The notes beneath the pieces were generated by a model. That model worked only from the letters and a program-made list of their open reading frames with translations, was not told the origin of the DNA and did not search any database. A DNA stretch of 64,000 nucleotides from Falciphora oryzae (lineage: Eukaryota > Ascomycota > Sordariomycetes > Magnaporthales > Magnaporthaceae): contig JNVV01000003.1 in assembly GCA_000733355.1 (NCBI GenBank), forward strand, positions 186,001 to 250,000, written 5' to 3'. The translations under genes and the position numbers were made by a program. This document shows positions 10,576 through 21,550 of the stretch, one piece after another (the stretch's first letter is position 1; each line of letters starts with the position of its first letter).

Positions 10576-12915
10576 ATGCGCCGGTCTGTTGCCGCTCTCC
10601 TGGGAGCTATCGCCCTTTTGGGTGGTAATGGTATTTCCTGAATCTCCTACACTCCCGACGGAGCTTACTTGCTCACCGTCGTCTCCGTCTGAGGGCACAT
10701 GCTGATGTTTCCGATTCGCCTGTCTAGCTCTGGGCCAGGAGTCGGTTCCATTTCTCGACCCTTTAACCGGTCTAACCTTCTCCAAATACGAGAATGAGCT
10801 TGGAGTGTCCTTTAGTGTTGCCGTGCCCGATGGCGTTGCTGCTGGGGAGCCGTACGATGCCGTCCTCCAGATGGTTGCCCGCAAGGACATCGGCTGGGTT
10901 GCCCTGGCCTGGGGAGGCTCCATGACTTACAACCCGATTGCTCTCGCCTGGGCCAACGGAGAAGAGGTTGTTCTCACGTCTCGAATTGCATTGTGAGTAT
11001 AATACATTGAGCACTAGTCCGCGCACACGCTGTACCCATTCCCTAGCTGGAGTATGCGGTGCTGACATGGCTTCCCAGCGGCTATTATGTCCCCCCTACC
11101 TATGAAGCCGCCAAATACCAAATCCTTCCCAAAGCCACCTTTGTCAACGCAACTCATTTCCAGGTTACTGCCAAGTGCAGCGGATGTACCAGCTGGGGCG
11201 ACGACGACATCGGCGTCACCTACCTGGACCCCAAGGAGGACCAATACCTTGCTTTTGCCTACTCGTCCGTCCCCGTGGACGAGCCGGACAACCCGGAGAG
11301 CGGATTCAGCATGCACGACATGACGGGGCACTGGGTTCACAGCTTCGCACAGGGTGCGAATCCAAATTTTGAGGGACTGCTGTCAAAAAACTTTGAAGGG
11401 ACCGGATCCGGCAGAGGCAGCAGCCCCGGTCCCTCTTCGACTAGCTCCAGCACCCCGGCTTCGACTTCGTCTCTGGTCGCTCCGCCCATGGCCCCAACGG
11501 CCGTGGGTCTGCCGTTTCCGACTTATTGCGCCGCTGTTCCTGCCCGCCGGTTCCCATATAACCTCGCCCCTGGCTGGAAGGTTACAAAAATAGCCGGAGG
11601 CCTCAGGAATCCTCGGGGACTCGCATTTGACCCGCTCGGCAACTTACTGATAGTTCAGTCTGGCTACGGAGTCAGCGCCCACACCTTTGGCGCCGATGGG
11701 TGCGTCAATGGCACCCAAGGTTTGATTCTGATCCCTGGGCTAAATCACGGCCTGGCAGTGACTCCTGACGGGAAGCATTTGTATGCTTCGTCCATGACCA
11801 CGGTCTGGAGATGGGACTATGATGCCCGCACCCGCACCGTGAGCAACCAGGTGGCCGTGATCAAGGGTATGAACAACGGCGGACACTCGACCCGCGCTCT
11901 TTGGCTGGCTCCCAAGAACCCAGACATCCTCCTGGTTCAAGTCGGATCCAACTCCAACTGGGACTACGCGTCTGGAAACCCAGCCGAGGGTCGCTCCGGC
12001 ATAAGGGCCTTTGACCTCAGCAAAACTCCCGCAGGTGGTTACAATTACGTTGGCGGGGGTTTTCAGATGGGCTACGGGATGAGAAACGCTGTGGGCGTGG
12101 CCTTTGATCCCAACGGCGATGCCTGGGAGGTCGAAAATAGCGGAGATGTCAGTACACAAACCTCCCTTCACTTCCGGCATGCCAACTGGTAATTGCCGGG
12201 CTGCATCACGCTGACCAGCGAACAGAACTTTGCGCGCACCGTCAACGGTGTAATCACAGATATCCACCACGAGAACCCTGCCGAGGAGCTCAATTACCGT
12301 AAGTGACCGTGGTTTCTGTAAGAACATAAAACCTCCCTATCTCTTTGAGAAAGCAACGGAGCCTAACTAAGGCGCGACTATTATCTCTCAGTGGGCGATC
12401 CTACCAAGCCAAACAACCAGTGGTATGGCTACCCGACATGCTTTACGGTTTGGAACCCCTCAGTATTCCGCGATAGAACAGACTTCAAGACGGGAGACCA
12501 GTTCGTCGTAACGCCCAACTCGACCTTCAACGACGCGCACTGCAGTGAAAAGGCGGCGGCGCCCGCGCTGTCGTTCCAGGCGCACTCGGCACCTATCAGT
12601 GGCCTATTCGATGACGCAGGCGACAACATGTACGTGACCTTCCACGGCTCGTGGAACCGCCGGCCGGCCACGGGCTACAAGCTTGTCCGAATTCCGTTCA
12701 AAAAGGACAGGGCGCGGTATAAGCCAGTCGCGCCTCCAGACTCCAACAAGGGCTACGAGGACGTCATGTGGAGCGCCAACGTCGAGCAGTGCACTGGTAA
12801 CACATGTTTACGCCCAGCTGGCTTGGTGTGGGACAACGCGAGGTCGAGGATCTTCATGGGGAGTGATAACAGCAGGGAGGGTGAGCTTTTCATCATTGCG
12901 CATGAAGACTTTTAG
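10576..12915 (+). CDS. AA8-AA12 haem/PQQ pyranose dehydrogenase
   Basis: Five exons (10576-10630, 10728-10992, 11079-12147, 12226-12298, 12392-12915) give 661 residues. A signal peptide (MRRSVAALLGAIALLGG) leads into a cellobiose-dehydrogenase-type cytochrome b domain (AA8, about 23-212). Its likely haem ligands are Met84 (GGSMTYN) and His186 (GFSMHD), with a Cys140/Cys143 pair (CSGC). A Ser/Thr/Pro linker (about 214-245) joins it to a six-bladed propeller of the PQQ-dependent sugar dehydrogenase class (AA12), with NPRGLAFDPLGN, NGGHSTRALWL, YGMRNAVGVAFDP and NPAEELNYLGDP; the last motif crosses the final intron and confirms it. The fungal prototype, Coprinopsis PDH, oxidises L-fucose, D-glucosone and D-arabinose outside the cell and can reduce LPMOs through its haem. 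No CBM1 module is present at the C-terminus, unlike the prototype. Confidence 0.9.
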
Positions 12916-13154
12916 TGTTGGGTGTTCAAAGACGGGTATTACTAGGTACTCGTCCCGCTTCAGACTAGGTAGCTGATTTCTAGATAGGACATAAATACAA
13001 CGGGAACTGACTAACTCTTTGCAAAGATCGATCCTACATCATAATTCACCATCTTGAGAAATTAGAACGAGTGTTTGTCTATAGAATAACATGTGGGTTG
13101 TCAACCGCGAGGCATCCACACCGAGTTTAGCTTGTAAAATCGTAACCAACTAGC

Positions 13155-15215
13155 TTACTTAGTAGCTGTAACCGGTTGCAGCAAGCCGCTCCTGAGGAAG
13201 GGGATTTCGACGCCGAGGACCTCGCCGGTAGCACGGTCTTTGACAAAAACGATCCTCTCAATAGCCTCGCTACCATAGTGCAGCCAATCGGCAAACGTCC
13301 AGAGGAGGCAGTCCTGCTCCGAGAGGCCGGCGCCCGGCAGGCCCGATCTGTGCAGGATGGTCGTCTCCCACCAGATCCTCCAGTCCTCCCGCACGACGGC
13401 CCTCCGGCCACCGTCGCCGCCTTGGGAAGACGGCGGGACGCCGACGGTCCCGGGGACGGACACGCCGGTGGGGAAGATGCGGTACGTAGCTTTAGTATCG
13501 TTAGAGCCCGACCCAGGGAGGAAGGCGGCCAGCGTGGCGGACCAGATCTGCGGGATGGCGGCCAGCACGTCGGAGCCGTTGCGGGCCAGGGCCGTGATGC
13601 GCAGCGAGTCGGCGTCCTCCCTGGCGACGGTGATGCTGGCCGAGGAGGAGGAGGAGGAGGAAGCGGGGGTGGTGAAGTTGCCGACGTAGCCGAGGCGGTC
13701 GACCTCGTCGTGCGCGGCGTCGTCGACGGCCGGGGCGAGGACCGAGAGTGCCGCGTCGAAGATGTACGTCAGGCCGTCGCCGGCGCCCGCGGTCAGCACC
13801 ACGACGCCGACGCCGAGCTCGGGCACGACGGCCAGGCGCGCGCTGTAGCCGTAGGCCGCGCCGCCCTTGGAGTAGATGGGGATGGAGCGCGGGCGGCGCG
13901 GGGCCAGCGCGGGCGACGGCGGCACGTAGACCTCCCACGGCATGCCGACCAGGCTGTTGCGCGAGCCGGCGAAGGCGGCCGGCTGCAGCCACTGGCGGAC
14001 CTGGGTTGGTGTTTGGAGGACCGTCTCAGCGAGGATGGAGTGGGTGAAGGCGGAGAGGTCTGAGATGGTTGAGACGAGGCCGCCTCCACTGTTTTTGGTT
14101 GAACACAACGGTTCTTTTTGTCAGTTTCCATCGTCACATAAAAGAAGGAATAAGAAATATCTTGATCGCGGTCCCCAAGGGAAAGCTCACGGTGCATTGT
14201 CTCCGTAAGGAGATCCCCATGTATTCTCCATGGGTGGAATCACGGCCAGAGAGTCGTTCCCGGGACTGGGGAATGTGCTGGTCATGTTGAAGGGGCCGGT
14301 GAGGAAATGGTTGAGCTGCTGCGTGTAGTTCATGCCCGTCGCGGCCTCGACGGCGTATGCCAGAATGGTAAAGGCAATATTGGAGTAGACGGGCTTTCCC
14401 ATGGGCTCGGCGACGGGACGGAGCGTAAGCATAGCCTTGAGAAGCTCTAGATTTATGTGATGCGTTAGAGCGAGTGCCAGACAGACTTGATACAGTCCAT
14501 GCAGACCACAGCTACTTACGTTCCTTGGAGCAGCCTGTGTTTAGGCCAATGACTCCGCAAGGAGGGAACTCGGTGTCGTTGATGGGGGGGAAAGCCCAGG
14601 GACTCGAAGTAGGACTTTAGGAAAAAGAACTCGGAGAACCCATCTGTGGATTCCACCAAAATCAGCGAGAGTGTGGAAATGGTTTCGGTAGCGCGTAGGG
14701 TTGAGACACTTACAGTTGGGCGGGAGGCCAGAGAGCTGGGACCCCAGGTGCCTGAGCGTGATGTTGTCCCACGAGATGGGCGACGAGGGGCTGCTCAGCT
14801 CGGGGAGGTACTTCGTGACGGGGTCGTCCGGGCGCAGGCCGCTCCGGATGGCGACGGCGTCCGTGATGACCTTGGAGATGGAGCCGATCAGGTACTGCGA
14901 GTTCCTGTCCAGGCGCTTGGTGCCCCTGACGTTGCGAGAGGCTAGGTGGTGGTATTCCCAGAGCGGGACGGCGGGCTCCTGCTGCCCGACCGAGACGAGC
15001 GCGACCGAGAAGGACCCGTTTTCGACCGCCCAGCCCGCCGGGATGCTCCCGTTGACGGCGCGGTCGAAGGCCTGCGCCAGCTCGTCCGTCGCGCGGCGGA
15101 AGGCGGGCGAGGCGCTCAGGCCCAGGGGTGGCGGGACGACGGGGCCCTGGGGACGACAGCTGAGGCCGGCTGCCGCCTGCTGTACAAGCCCGAGCAGTAC
15201 AAAGGGCACGATCAT
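13155..15215 (-). CDS. Secreted beta-lactamase-like serine hydrolase, frame broken
   Basis: Four exons on the minus strand: 15215-14714, 14643-14520, 14446-14191 and 14088-13155. An N-terminal signal peptide (MIVPFVLLGLVQQAAAG) precedes a class C beta-lactamase/penicillin-binding fold (PF00144). Ser112-Lys115 (SISK) is the SxxK nucleophile motif, YSN in exon 3 is the YxN motif, and SKGGAAYGY in exon 4 stands where class C enzymes have KTG. A C-terminal beta-rich domain follows. Exon 2 changes frame in a run of seven G (14584-14590 on the plus strand): it reads GFSEFFFLKSYFESLGFPP before the run and INDTEFPPCGVIGLNTGC after it only if one base is dropped. All splice phases agree once that base is removed. 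This is either a sequencing slip or a recent knock-out. The substrate is unknown; the protein is probably a secreted esterase or peptidase. Confidence 0.8.
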
Positions 15216-16073
15216 CGTCGCGACGGCTTCTTAGTGGGTGTGTGAAGTGCTGGATGTTTTCAGGGAGGTCGTTCTCTCGGGAAGAAGGGACCCAACTTCG
15301 AGGCGTGACGGCCGGAAGTGGTAGAATAACATGGAGAGCGCATGGCAGATATGCTCTCTTTAATAGAAACCCAAGACCCGTCTTGACTCTAGAACCTCAA
15401 GAAGTGCCACGATGATGTCTTTCCTCTTCCGTCTCAGAACACGGGAAACTGCCTTGGTGAATCACGATGAACACGATCAGAATGCGCTGTGTCGATCTTC
15501 CCAGCAGCCACATGCAGGTTGAACCCGAGGGATACGATTAACGAAAAAAAAAAAAAAAAAAAAAAGTAGTGTGTAGATGACTTTGAGCGGCCTGGTGATG
15601 CCTGGACGTAGATTGGTGCAAGGCCGATGCTAGCGCGGCAATGTGGAAGGAGAAGTGCGCTAGCTGGGTGAATGCGAAATACGGCGGCGGCAGTGGTGGC
15701 ACAGCCTTGGCGCGCGTCTTGGCCCACGAAGTTGTTCGCTGAATGTGTCGAGGAACTGGACTAGGCCACGCTAGTGCACGCGTTCGACATCAAGTTCAAG
15801 TGCGGCCCGGCCGGGTACCGCAGCCGACTGAACATGTCCCCTTGCCTTCTGCTCGTTTAGATCGCGTCCATGGCGACCATGGGGAAGATAGCTGACCATC
15901 AGGCCTGCAGGGAAGAAACGTTTAATGGATGCCTGTGTGGGAGGTGGTAGTGGCATTACGAGAAATAAGGCTAGATGTGGTATTCAACATGAGGGTATCA
16001 AAATGAGACAGCACCAGATAGAGAATTATTAAGTATATTTTTTAACGACCCTGCCACCTCGCCCCGCGGCCTC
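15216..16073. other. Intergenic with A22 tract
   Basis: No gene is supported. The main feature is a 22-base A run at 15544-15565. The remainder is the promoter side of the serine hydrolase gene and the 3' side of the cysteine-rich membrane protein gene. Confidence 0.4.
15544..15565. repeat. Poly(A) tract, 22 bases
   Basis: An uninterrupted run of 22 A, followed by GTAGTG. It is one of several long A/T runs in the non-coding parts of the window. Confidence 0.9.
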
Positions 16074-17174
16074 CTACGCATCCACCTTGAGCCTGTACGA
16101 GACCTGCGTGTTCGTCTTCTTCTGCGCCGCGCCCGTGTTGTTCTTCAAGAAGCAGTTTCCGAAATTGGAGAGGACCGACAGGTCCGCCTGGAACGAGACG
16201 GCGACGCACTCGTTGCGGCCGAGGTTGCGGTTGTACGAGGCGCAGGCCTGCGCGCAGTGGGCGTGGTTGTACACGATGATGCCGAGGATGTCGATGCCAG
16301 ACCCGATCAGGTCCTGCCCGCACAGCGTCTCGAACGACGACCTCTTCTGGCCGAGGTTGATGTCGAGCGTCGACGAGACGGTGCCGCAGTCAAAGTCTAT
16401 GACGCCCTGCGTGGGGGGAACCGGTATCTTCGCCCCCGACCGGTTCGGTGTTGGCGTCGGCGTTGGGCTCCCGTCTGTGGCACGCACCGACACCGTCGTC
16501 GTCACCGTGCTGACTGCCGATGATGTCCCAATTTGCGACGCTGCAGAGGCGGCGGCGGCCCTGAACATTGTCTCGTGTTAGCGCAAATGAAAACTGAGCC
16601 GTACAATACCCAACCACGCATTTCCAACTCACCTTTTGGCGTTTTCAACCGCAATCGAGCCCCCCACGCCGCCACCAACCGCGGCAACAATAATGACGAT
16701 AACCAGGGCGACCGAGAGGAAGAAGGTCGCCGGCCTCAGCCCCAGAATGCGCAGACCGTCCTTGTCGCCGCCGCCGCCGCTTCGCGCGGCCAGCTCAGGC
16801 GGCGGCGGCGGCGGGGGCAGCGGCCCGAACGCGCCCTGGGTCGTGTACGAGGCCGAGGGCGGCGGCGGGGAGCTCGAGTGCCAGCCCATCGAGGGAGACA
16901 CGGACGCCGGGTACACGCTAGGGGCCGCGGCCGCGGCGCCGCTGTGCTGGTCTATCGGGTAGTTCGGGATCGAGCCGGACGGCGGGGGCGGCGAGTACTG
17001 CTGCTGCTGCTGTGGCCAGGGCGCTGCTGCTGGTACGGTGGGGATGGGGCCTGAGACAGGAATGGGCGCGTCCGAGTGCAGGACCTGGCTTTTTGACACG
17101 TCGAGGTCGTGCTGCTCGGCGTAGCACACCTGCTTGTCATCGTAGCCCTGGGGCGGTGGTGGTGGTGCCGCCAT
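16074..17174 (-). CDS. Membrane-anchored cysteine-rich protein
   Basis: Two exons, 17174-16633 and 16560-16074, encode 342 residues; the intron carries a GTGAGT donor and joins in phase 2. The N-terminal 145 residues are Pro/Gln/Ser-rich and lack a signal peptide. One membrane helix lies at about 149-174 (FFLSVALVIVIIVAAVGGG). A Ser/Thr/Pro stalk follows, then a C-terminal domain of about 110 residues with six cysteines (in DCGT, LCGQ, HCAQAC, NECV, NCFL). This layout resembles fungal type II membrane proteins with a PAN/apple-like ectodomain, probably exposed at the cell wall. Family assignment is by architecture only; the ligand is unknown. Confidence 0.78.
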
Positions 17175-18948
17175 GTCGTCCGTCGGTCCGTCCCCAGTGG
17201 GCGGAGCAAGGGGTTTTGATGGCTGGATGTTTCGGCCTGTGGTGAAGGATTTCCCGTCTCACGCGAGGATATGGCTACTTAATTATATACAGAAGCTGTA
17301 CCCCAAGAGATGTCGATCACTGCCTTCGCGGGACAGGTAGGCCAGCCCTAAGGGGAACAAGCAGCAGGATGGCGTCTTGGGAGAGGATGCTTGGTGATCC
17401 TGCTTGGGCACATCACGCGCAGACGACGGGCGGGAGAGAGTGGCCAGCGGCCTGGGCTGAGCAGAGCAGCCGGGACCCGGGGTCGATCAAATACCTCGTT
17501 GGACCCCATCCTCGCAGAAGGGACGAGGCGGCATCGCGTTGCGGGAAATTGATCGATTTGCCTCGCATGGCCAGTACCCGTTCCACGTCCCCACTCAGGT
17601 GCAGCAGCAGCGGTGGTGCAGGGGAGGCTGTGGTGGTGGTGAGCCGCCACGGTGCCAAAAGGGTCAGCGCTTGGCAGAACCAAGCCTTCGGCCCCTCTGC
17701 CTGGCCCCTTCCAAGCTCCTTTTGTGGTGGCATTTTGAGGGCGGTGTCGCCGGAACCATCGTTGCCCGCCCCTCCACGAGCAGCGCGGGAGCACGCGGCT
17801 GCCCGGATTGGCAGGCGACCACCGGGGGCAGACGAAATTGCGTGCTGGGCGCAGGAGCCAAAGTCAGCCAAGCAAGCTCCATCTGACTCGGATGGGGGCG
17901 CTGGCTGGGGCATATCCGCTGTGCGATCTCTCCATGCCACCCGATTTGGCCGTGGATACCACCCTAAAGAGAATGGAAGAAGAGAAAAATCTATCCGAGT
18001 GCGAGCTCCTCGGACCTTTCGCACCTCCCCCTGCAAACATTGACGCCGCCCCCGCCCCGCGCAAAGGGCCCTAGCTCTAGGATTATTAATTTGATAATGA
18101 GAACGCGGCTATGGTGTGTCGGACGCTGGACATACGGCGCGCTGAACGTCGGATTGCAACGCCGCCTCCTGTCATCGAATGTTAGCTATATGTTGCCTCA
18201 GTGTAGAATACCCCATCAATGTACCTTGTGGAAACGGATGGCGTCTGCATACCCGCCAGTGGAGACCATGCAGGCGGCTATCCCAGGGACAGACGGGGCC
18301 GTTCTTTTGTGCTACCACACCAGATCCCAAATCCTGTCGCTTGATTTGCAGTAGGGCCGCAGTCAGCCGAGGGTGGAGCCAAGGAGAACGGATGCCCTCC
18401 GCGATGGATGCCATCTGGTGGGCTCTCTTGTTATTCCTCTAGAGCTGATCCGAACTTTCAAACGCTTGGAAGGGACCGAAGAAATGAACGAAACAAACTC
18501 GAACTTGGCATGTCTAGACGATTTGTATGCAAATTGTCAGGCAACCCCGCAAGAGACAATCCCATGCTCGACGCGAAAGACGAAGAAAAGTTCATTCATT
18601 ACATGTTCGAAAACTCCTTTTAAATGACGACGGGGTCCCGTATCCTTGGGGTGTGCCCGTGGAATATTTGCCAAATATGATCCATATCAACGAGAAGGCA
18701 GAAAGTTGGCCGGTGCAAGTAGCAAATGCCAAAGAAAGATTCGAGATATGTCCCGCTCGCCCATCCACGCTCCAGAGAGAGGCCCCAAAGGCCCCGATGC
18801 AATAAAGATAAAACTGAAAAGATGATAAAGGCTATGTCGCAGATGCTTTGTTGTTTGCGTGTCATTCGATGAACCGGACGTGAAAAAAGATGGGTGGTTT
18901 GGAATCGCAGAAGGCCGATGGGGAGGTCCAATGGCCAGCGGCACGTTT
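17175..18948. other. Intergenic, 1.8 kb
   Basis: No gene is supported. Open frames on both strands between 17.35 and 18.05 kb overlap one another and show no domain, signal or plausible splice partners. Confidence 0.4.
17281..17291 (-). promoter_or_regulatory. TATA-like element of the cysteine-rich membrane protein gene
   Basis: Read on the minus strand the sequence is TGTATATAATT, about 110 bases upstream of the ATG at 17174. Position and AT-richness fit a TATA box; this is inference. Confidence 0.35.
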
Positions 18949-20613
18949 TCAGTACACGCCGCGTCTCATCATTTGCCTCGTCGACTTGTAGACCAGCTTT
19001 GGCATGACTTCGTAATCGTCATCGTCGTCGATAGAATCGTCCACCTCGAGCTTGCCGCCCTTGTCCAACGGCGCTGCTGGGGCAGGGGCAGGGGTTGGTG
19101 GCGCCGGCTTGGCCTCTTTGGATGCGTCGGCGGGCGAAGGGGACCGCGGCGGCGTCGGGGCCGACGGCAGAGCCGCGGGCATGGGGACCGACGAGCGGAC
19201 TGGCCTCGGTGGCGTCGCCCCGCTCTTTTTGGCCGGCTCGCGCCGCATCGAAGGCAGCCGGTACGAGCGGCCCTTGGCGACCGCCTCCTGGAGCGCCAGG
19301 TCCTCGGCCGAGGGCCCTTCCTTGAGCTTGCGCTCGAGCTCGGCGGCCGCCAGCTCGTTGGTCTCGGCGAGCCGGCGCTTGATCTTTGTGATCTCCTCGT
19401 CGCAGTCGCCGTCACGCAGGAACTGGTGGGCCGCCCGCTCGCACGTCGACTGCACGAACTCGAGCCCCTTGTCCAGCGTGTCGAACGCGTTGGCGGCCGG
19501 GCCCCCCGACATCATCGTCGAGCCAGGCCCGCCCGCCACCGCCGCCGCCGCCGACGAGAGGCCGGCGCTGCCGCCGTAGGGGCCCCGCGCCGAGGCCCTG
19601 GCGAACGACGGCCTTAGCATGGCCGCGCCGCCGGGTCCCAGCCGCGATTTGGCGTGCATCTGCCTCGTGCTGATGTACTTGAGCGGCGGCAGCTCCTCCT
19701 CGTCGCCGTCGCCGTCCCCTTCCCTCTTCTGCGCTGCCGGCTCTACCGCCGCCATCGTGGGCGGCGTCGCAGCGGGCGTCGTGGCGGCCGGTGCGGGGTC
19801 AGCGGCCAGCATTGGCCCGTCATCGGCCTTGAGCTCGCCGCCTTGGTCGTCGTCGTCGTCGTCGCTGTACCCGTTCATCTCCAGCTCGGCCATGCGTTTG
19901 ATGTGGGCGACCTTGGCAGCCATCCTGGCCTTGCGCATCAGGTTCCGCGAGCCCGACACGAACTTTACGAGCTCCTCGAAGAAGCTCTGCACGTAGCTGT
20001 CGTAGTATACCAGGACCATATTCTTGCTCCGGTAAGCCACCGCCGCGCCTTCGGCTGAGATGACCGAGTCGGACCGTATCCTCTTGCGCGCAAGCGCTCG
20101 CGCTCGCGCCTTGGTGGCTTCAATGAGCTCCGTATCGCTAGCTTGTTTTTGCTGTGTGGATAGGCAGTTGTCGAGCGGCTGTGGTGATGACGGGGCCGCG
20201 GCCGGTTCTGCGGGTGCTGGTGATGACGGTGTGGCTTGTGTTTGTGTTCTTTCTGCGGCTGTTGCCTCTGGATCCGCTGCTAAGCTCACTGCTGCAGGTG
20301 CCGGTGTGGGCGTCGGAGTGACATCAGAAGCGACCGGGCCAGGGCTCGGAGTCGGAGTCGTTCCCGTGCCATCATCTTCCGGTGTCAGATGCCGGTCTGC
20401 GGGCTCGTCGGTAGGTCTTAGCGATTCGGTCGATCCCTTGTTCCTCAGGGACTTTATCGAGTGGATAGACCGCGAGTCGCCGGTTGGTGACGGAGAGTTC
20501 GCCTCGGCGAACTTGGCCAGCTCGATCTGGCGCTGTTCGATCTGGCCGCTGAGTTCCTCGAGGCGCCTCACCCAGTCTGGGATGTTGGCTGAAAGATTCT
20601 TGAGCGCGTCCAT
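18949..20613 (-). CDS. Conserved-looking protein of unknown function
   Basis: A single exon of 554 residues from the first ATG (20613). The open frame continues 25 codons further to an in-frame GTG at 20688 and reads MAVITPSFKIPPTI if that GTG initiates; a stop lies five codons above it. The true start may therefore be non-AUG, or lie in an unseen exon. The N-terminus has a short coiled coil (LEELSGQIEQRQIEL). A basic and aromatic core (AYRSKNMVLVYYDSYVQ then FFEELVKFVSG) is flanked by Ala/Pro/Thr-rich disorder and acidic runs. Two related motifs occur: LKYISTRQMHAKSRL in the middle and LVYKSTRQMMRRGVY at the very end. A helical segment (DEEITKIKRRLAETNELAA) lies between them. There is no membrane segment. 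I do not recognise the family. Confidence 0.72.
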   Translation of the reverse strand: MDALKNLSANIPDWVRRLEELSGQIEQRQIELAKFAEANSPSPTGDSRSIHSIKSLRNKGSTESLRPTDEPADRHLTPEDDGTGTTPTPSPGPVASDVTPTPTPAPAAVSLAADPEATAAERTQTQATPSSPAPAEPAAAPSSPQPLDNCLSTQQKQASDTELIEATKARARALARKRIRSDSVISAEGAAVAYRSKNMVLVYYDSYVQSFFEELVKFVSGSRNLMRKARMAAKVAHIKRMAELEMNGYSDDDDDDQGGELKADDGPMLAADPAPAATTPAATPPTMAAVEPAAQKREGDGDGDEEELPPLKYISTRQMHAKSRLGPGGAAMLRPSFARASARGPYGGSAGLSSAAAAVAGGPGSTMMSGGPAANAFDTLDKGLEFVQSTCERAAHQFLRDGDCDEEITKIKRRLAETNELAAAELERKLKEGPSAEDLALQEAVAKGRSYRLPSMRREPAKKSGATPPRPVRSSVPMPAALPSAPTPPRSPSPADASKEAKPAPPTPAPAPAAPLDKGGKLEVDDSIDDDDDYEVMPKLVYKSTRQMMRRGVY

Positions 20614-21518
20614 GGCCAACTCATCTGGGTCATCTGGTTTGGTGGTGATTGTGGGAGGAATCTTGAAAGAGGGGGTGATGACGGCCACGCTAGGTTGCCT
20701 TTACCTAACGCGCGCGCCTCCAAAGCGGGAGAAGGATCGACCGTTAGCGGGTGCCACGAGGTGTCCAGGCCGTAAAGGCCACGCGCAAAAGCCAGAAGTA
20801 AAAGGAGCGCTAAAGCATCGGCCGGGGACTAGGCGCAAGTCAAATTCGGGGATCTGGCGATTCTGGCGGCTGGGAGCTGCTTCGACGGCTACCTGATGAT
20901 TCCGACAGCCGTCAAACGAGTCTGGGAGGAGCGGTGGGTGCTCGCGCTGCTGGTGGGGTGCGGTCGATTGGTTTCCTTGCCCGTCACTTCGTTATTCTCT
21001 ATTTCTGTTTGCTGTAATCTTGATTGCGAAGACGAAGTCACGCGGTTGGTGGTGGTGGTGGTGGTTGATGTGCTCGGTGCGCTGACAGGACGGGCTGCGG
21101 ACTCGTCGGTTGGGCAGGACGGCGCTTGCCTCGATTACGGTCTAGACTGATCGGACGGTAGTCTGTCCGTGGCGGCCAAAAGGGGTACTTATCCGGAAGG
21201 GGCGAACGAGATCGGTCGGTCGTTTGTTGCGCGGGTTACAGAGGCCGCCACCAGAGGCCGGAAGAGGACGAGGGCTCGAGGGGGACAAACGCAGGATTGA
21301 TAATCAGCGAAAACATGAGACGAAGAACCAAACAGCAAATGGCAAGGGGACAAAGCGGAATAAAAATGCAAAGAGACCAAAGAGAGAGATGGGTAACTCG
21401 GGGGGAGCAAAGAGGCAGGCTACCTGTCACAGGCATATGGCTGTGGGGGAGCAGCCGTCGTGGGCTAATTTGGCTGCCCTCACGGGCTGACCAGTCCCAT
21501 GCTTGCTGAGGTGCAGCG

Positions 21519-21550
21519 AGCTAACATGAAAAGCAAGCTAACATGAAAAG
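21519..21550. repeat. 17-base tandem duplication
   Basis: The unit AGCTAACATGAAAAGCA is present twice in succession; the second copy is complete except for its last two bases. Confidence 0.8.

Noticed and set aside
13176..14063. 295-codon frame antisense to the last exon of the serine hydrolase
   Set aside because: Shadow frame in GC-rich coding DNA, rich in Gly/Arg/Ala with no domain.
17369..18043. 224-codon plus-strand frame overlapped by a 207-codon minus-strand frame
   Set aside because: Mirror frames in GC-rich DNA, with no motif or splicing on either strand.
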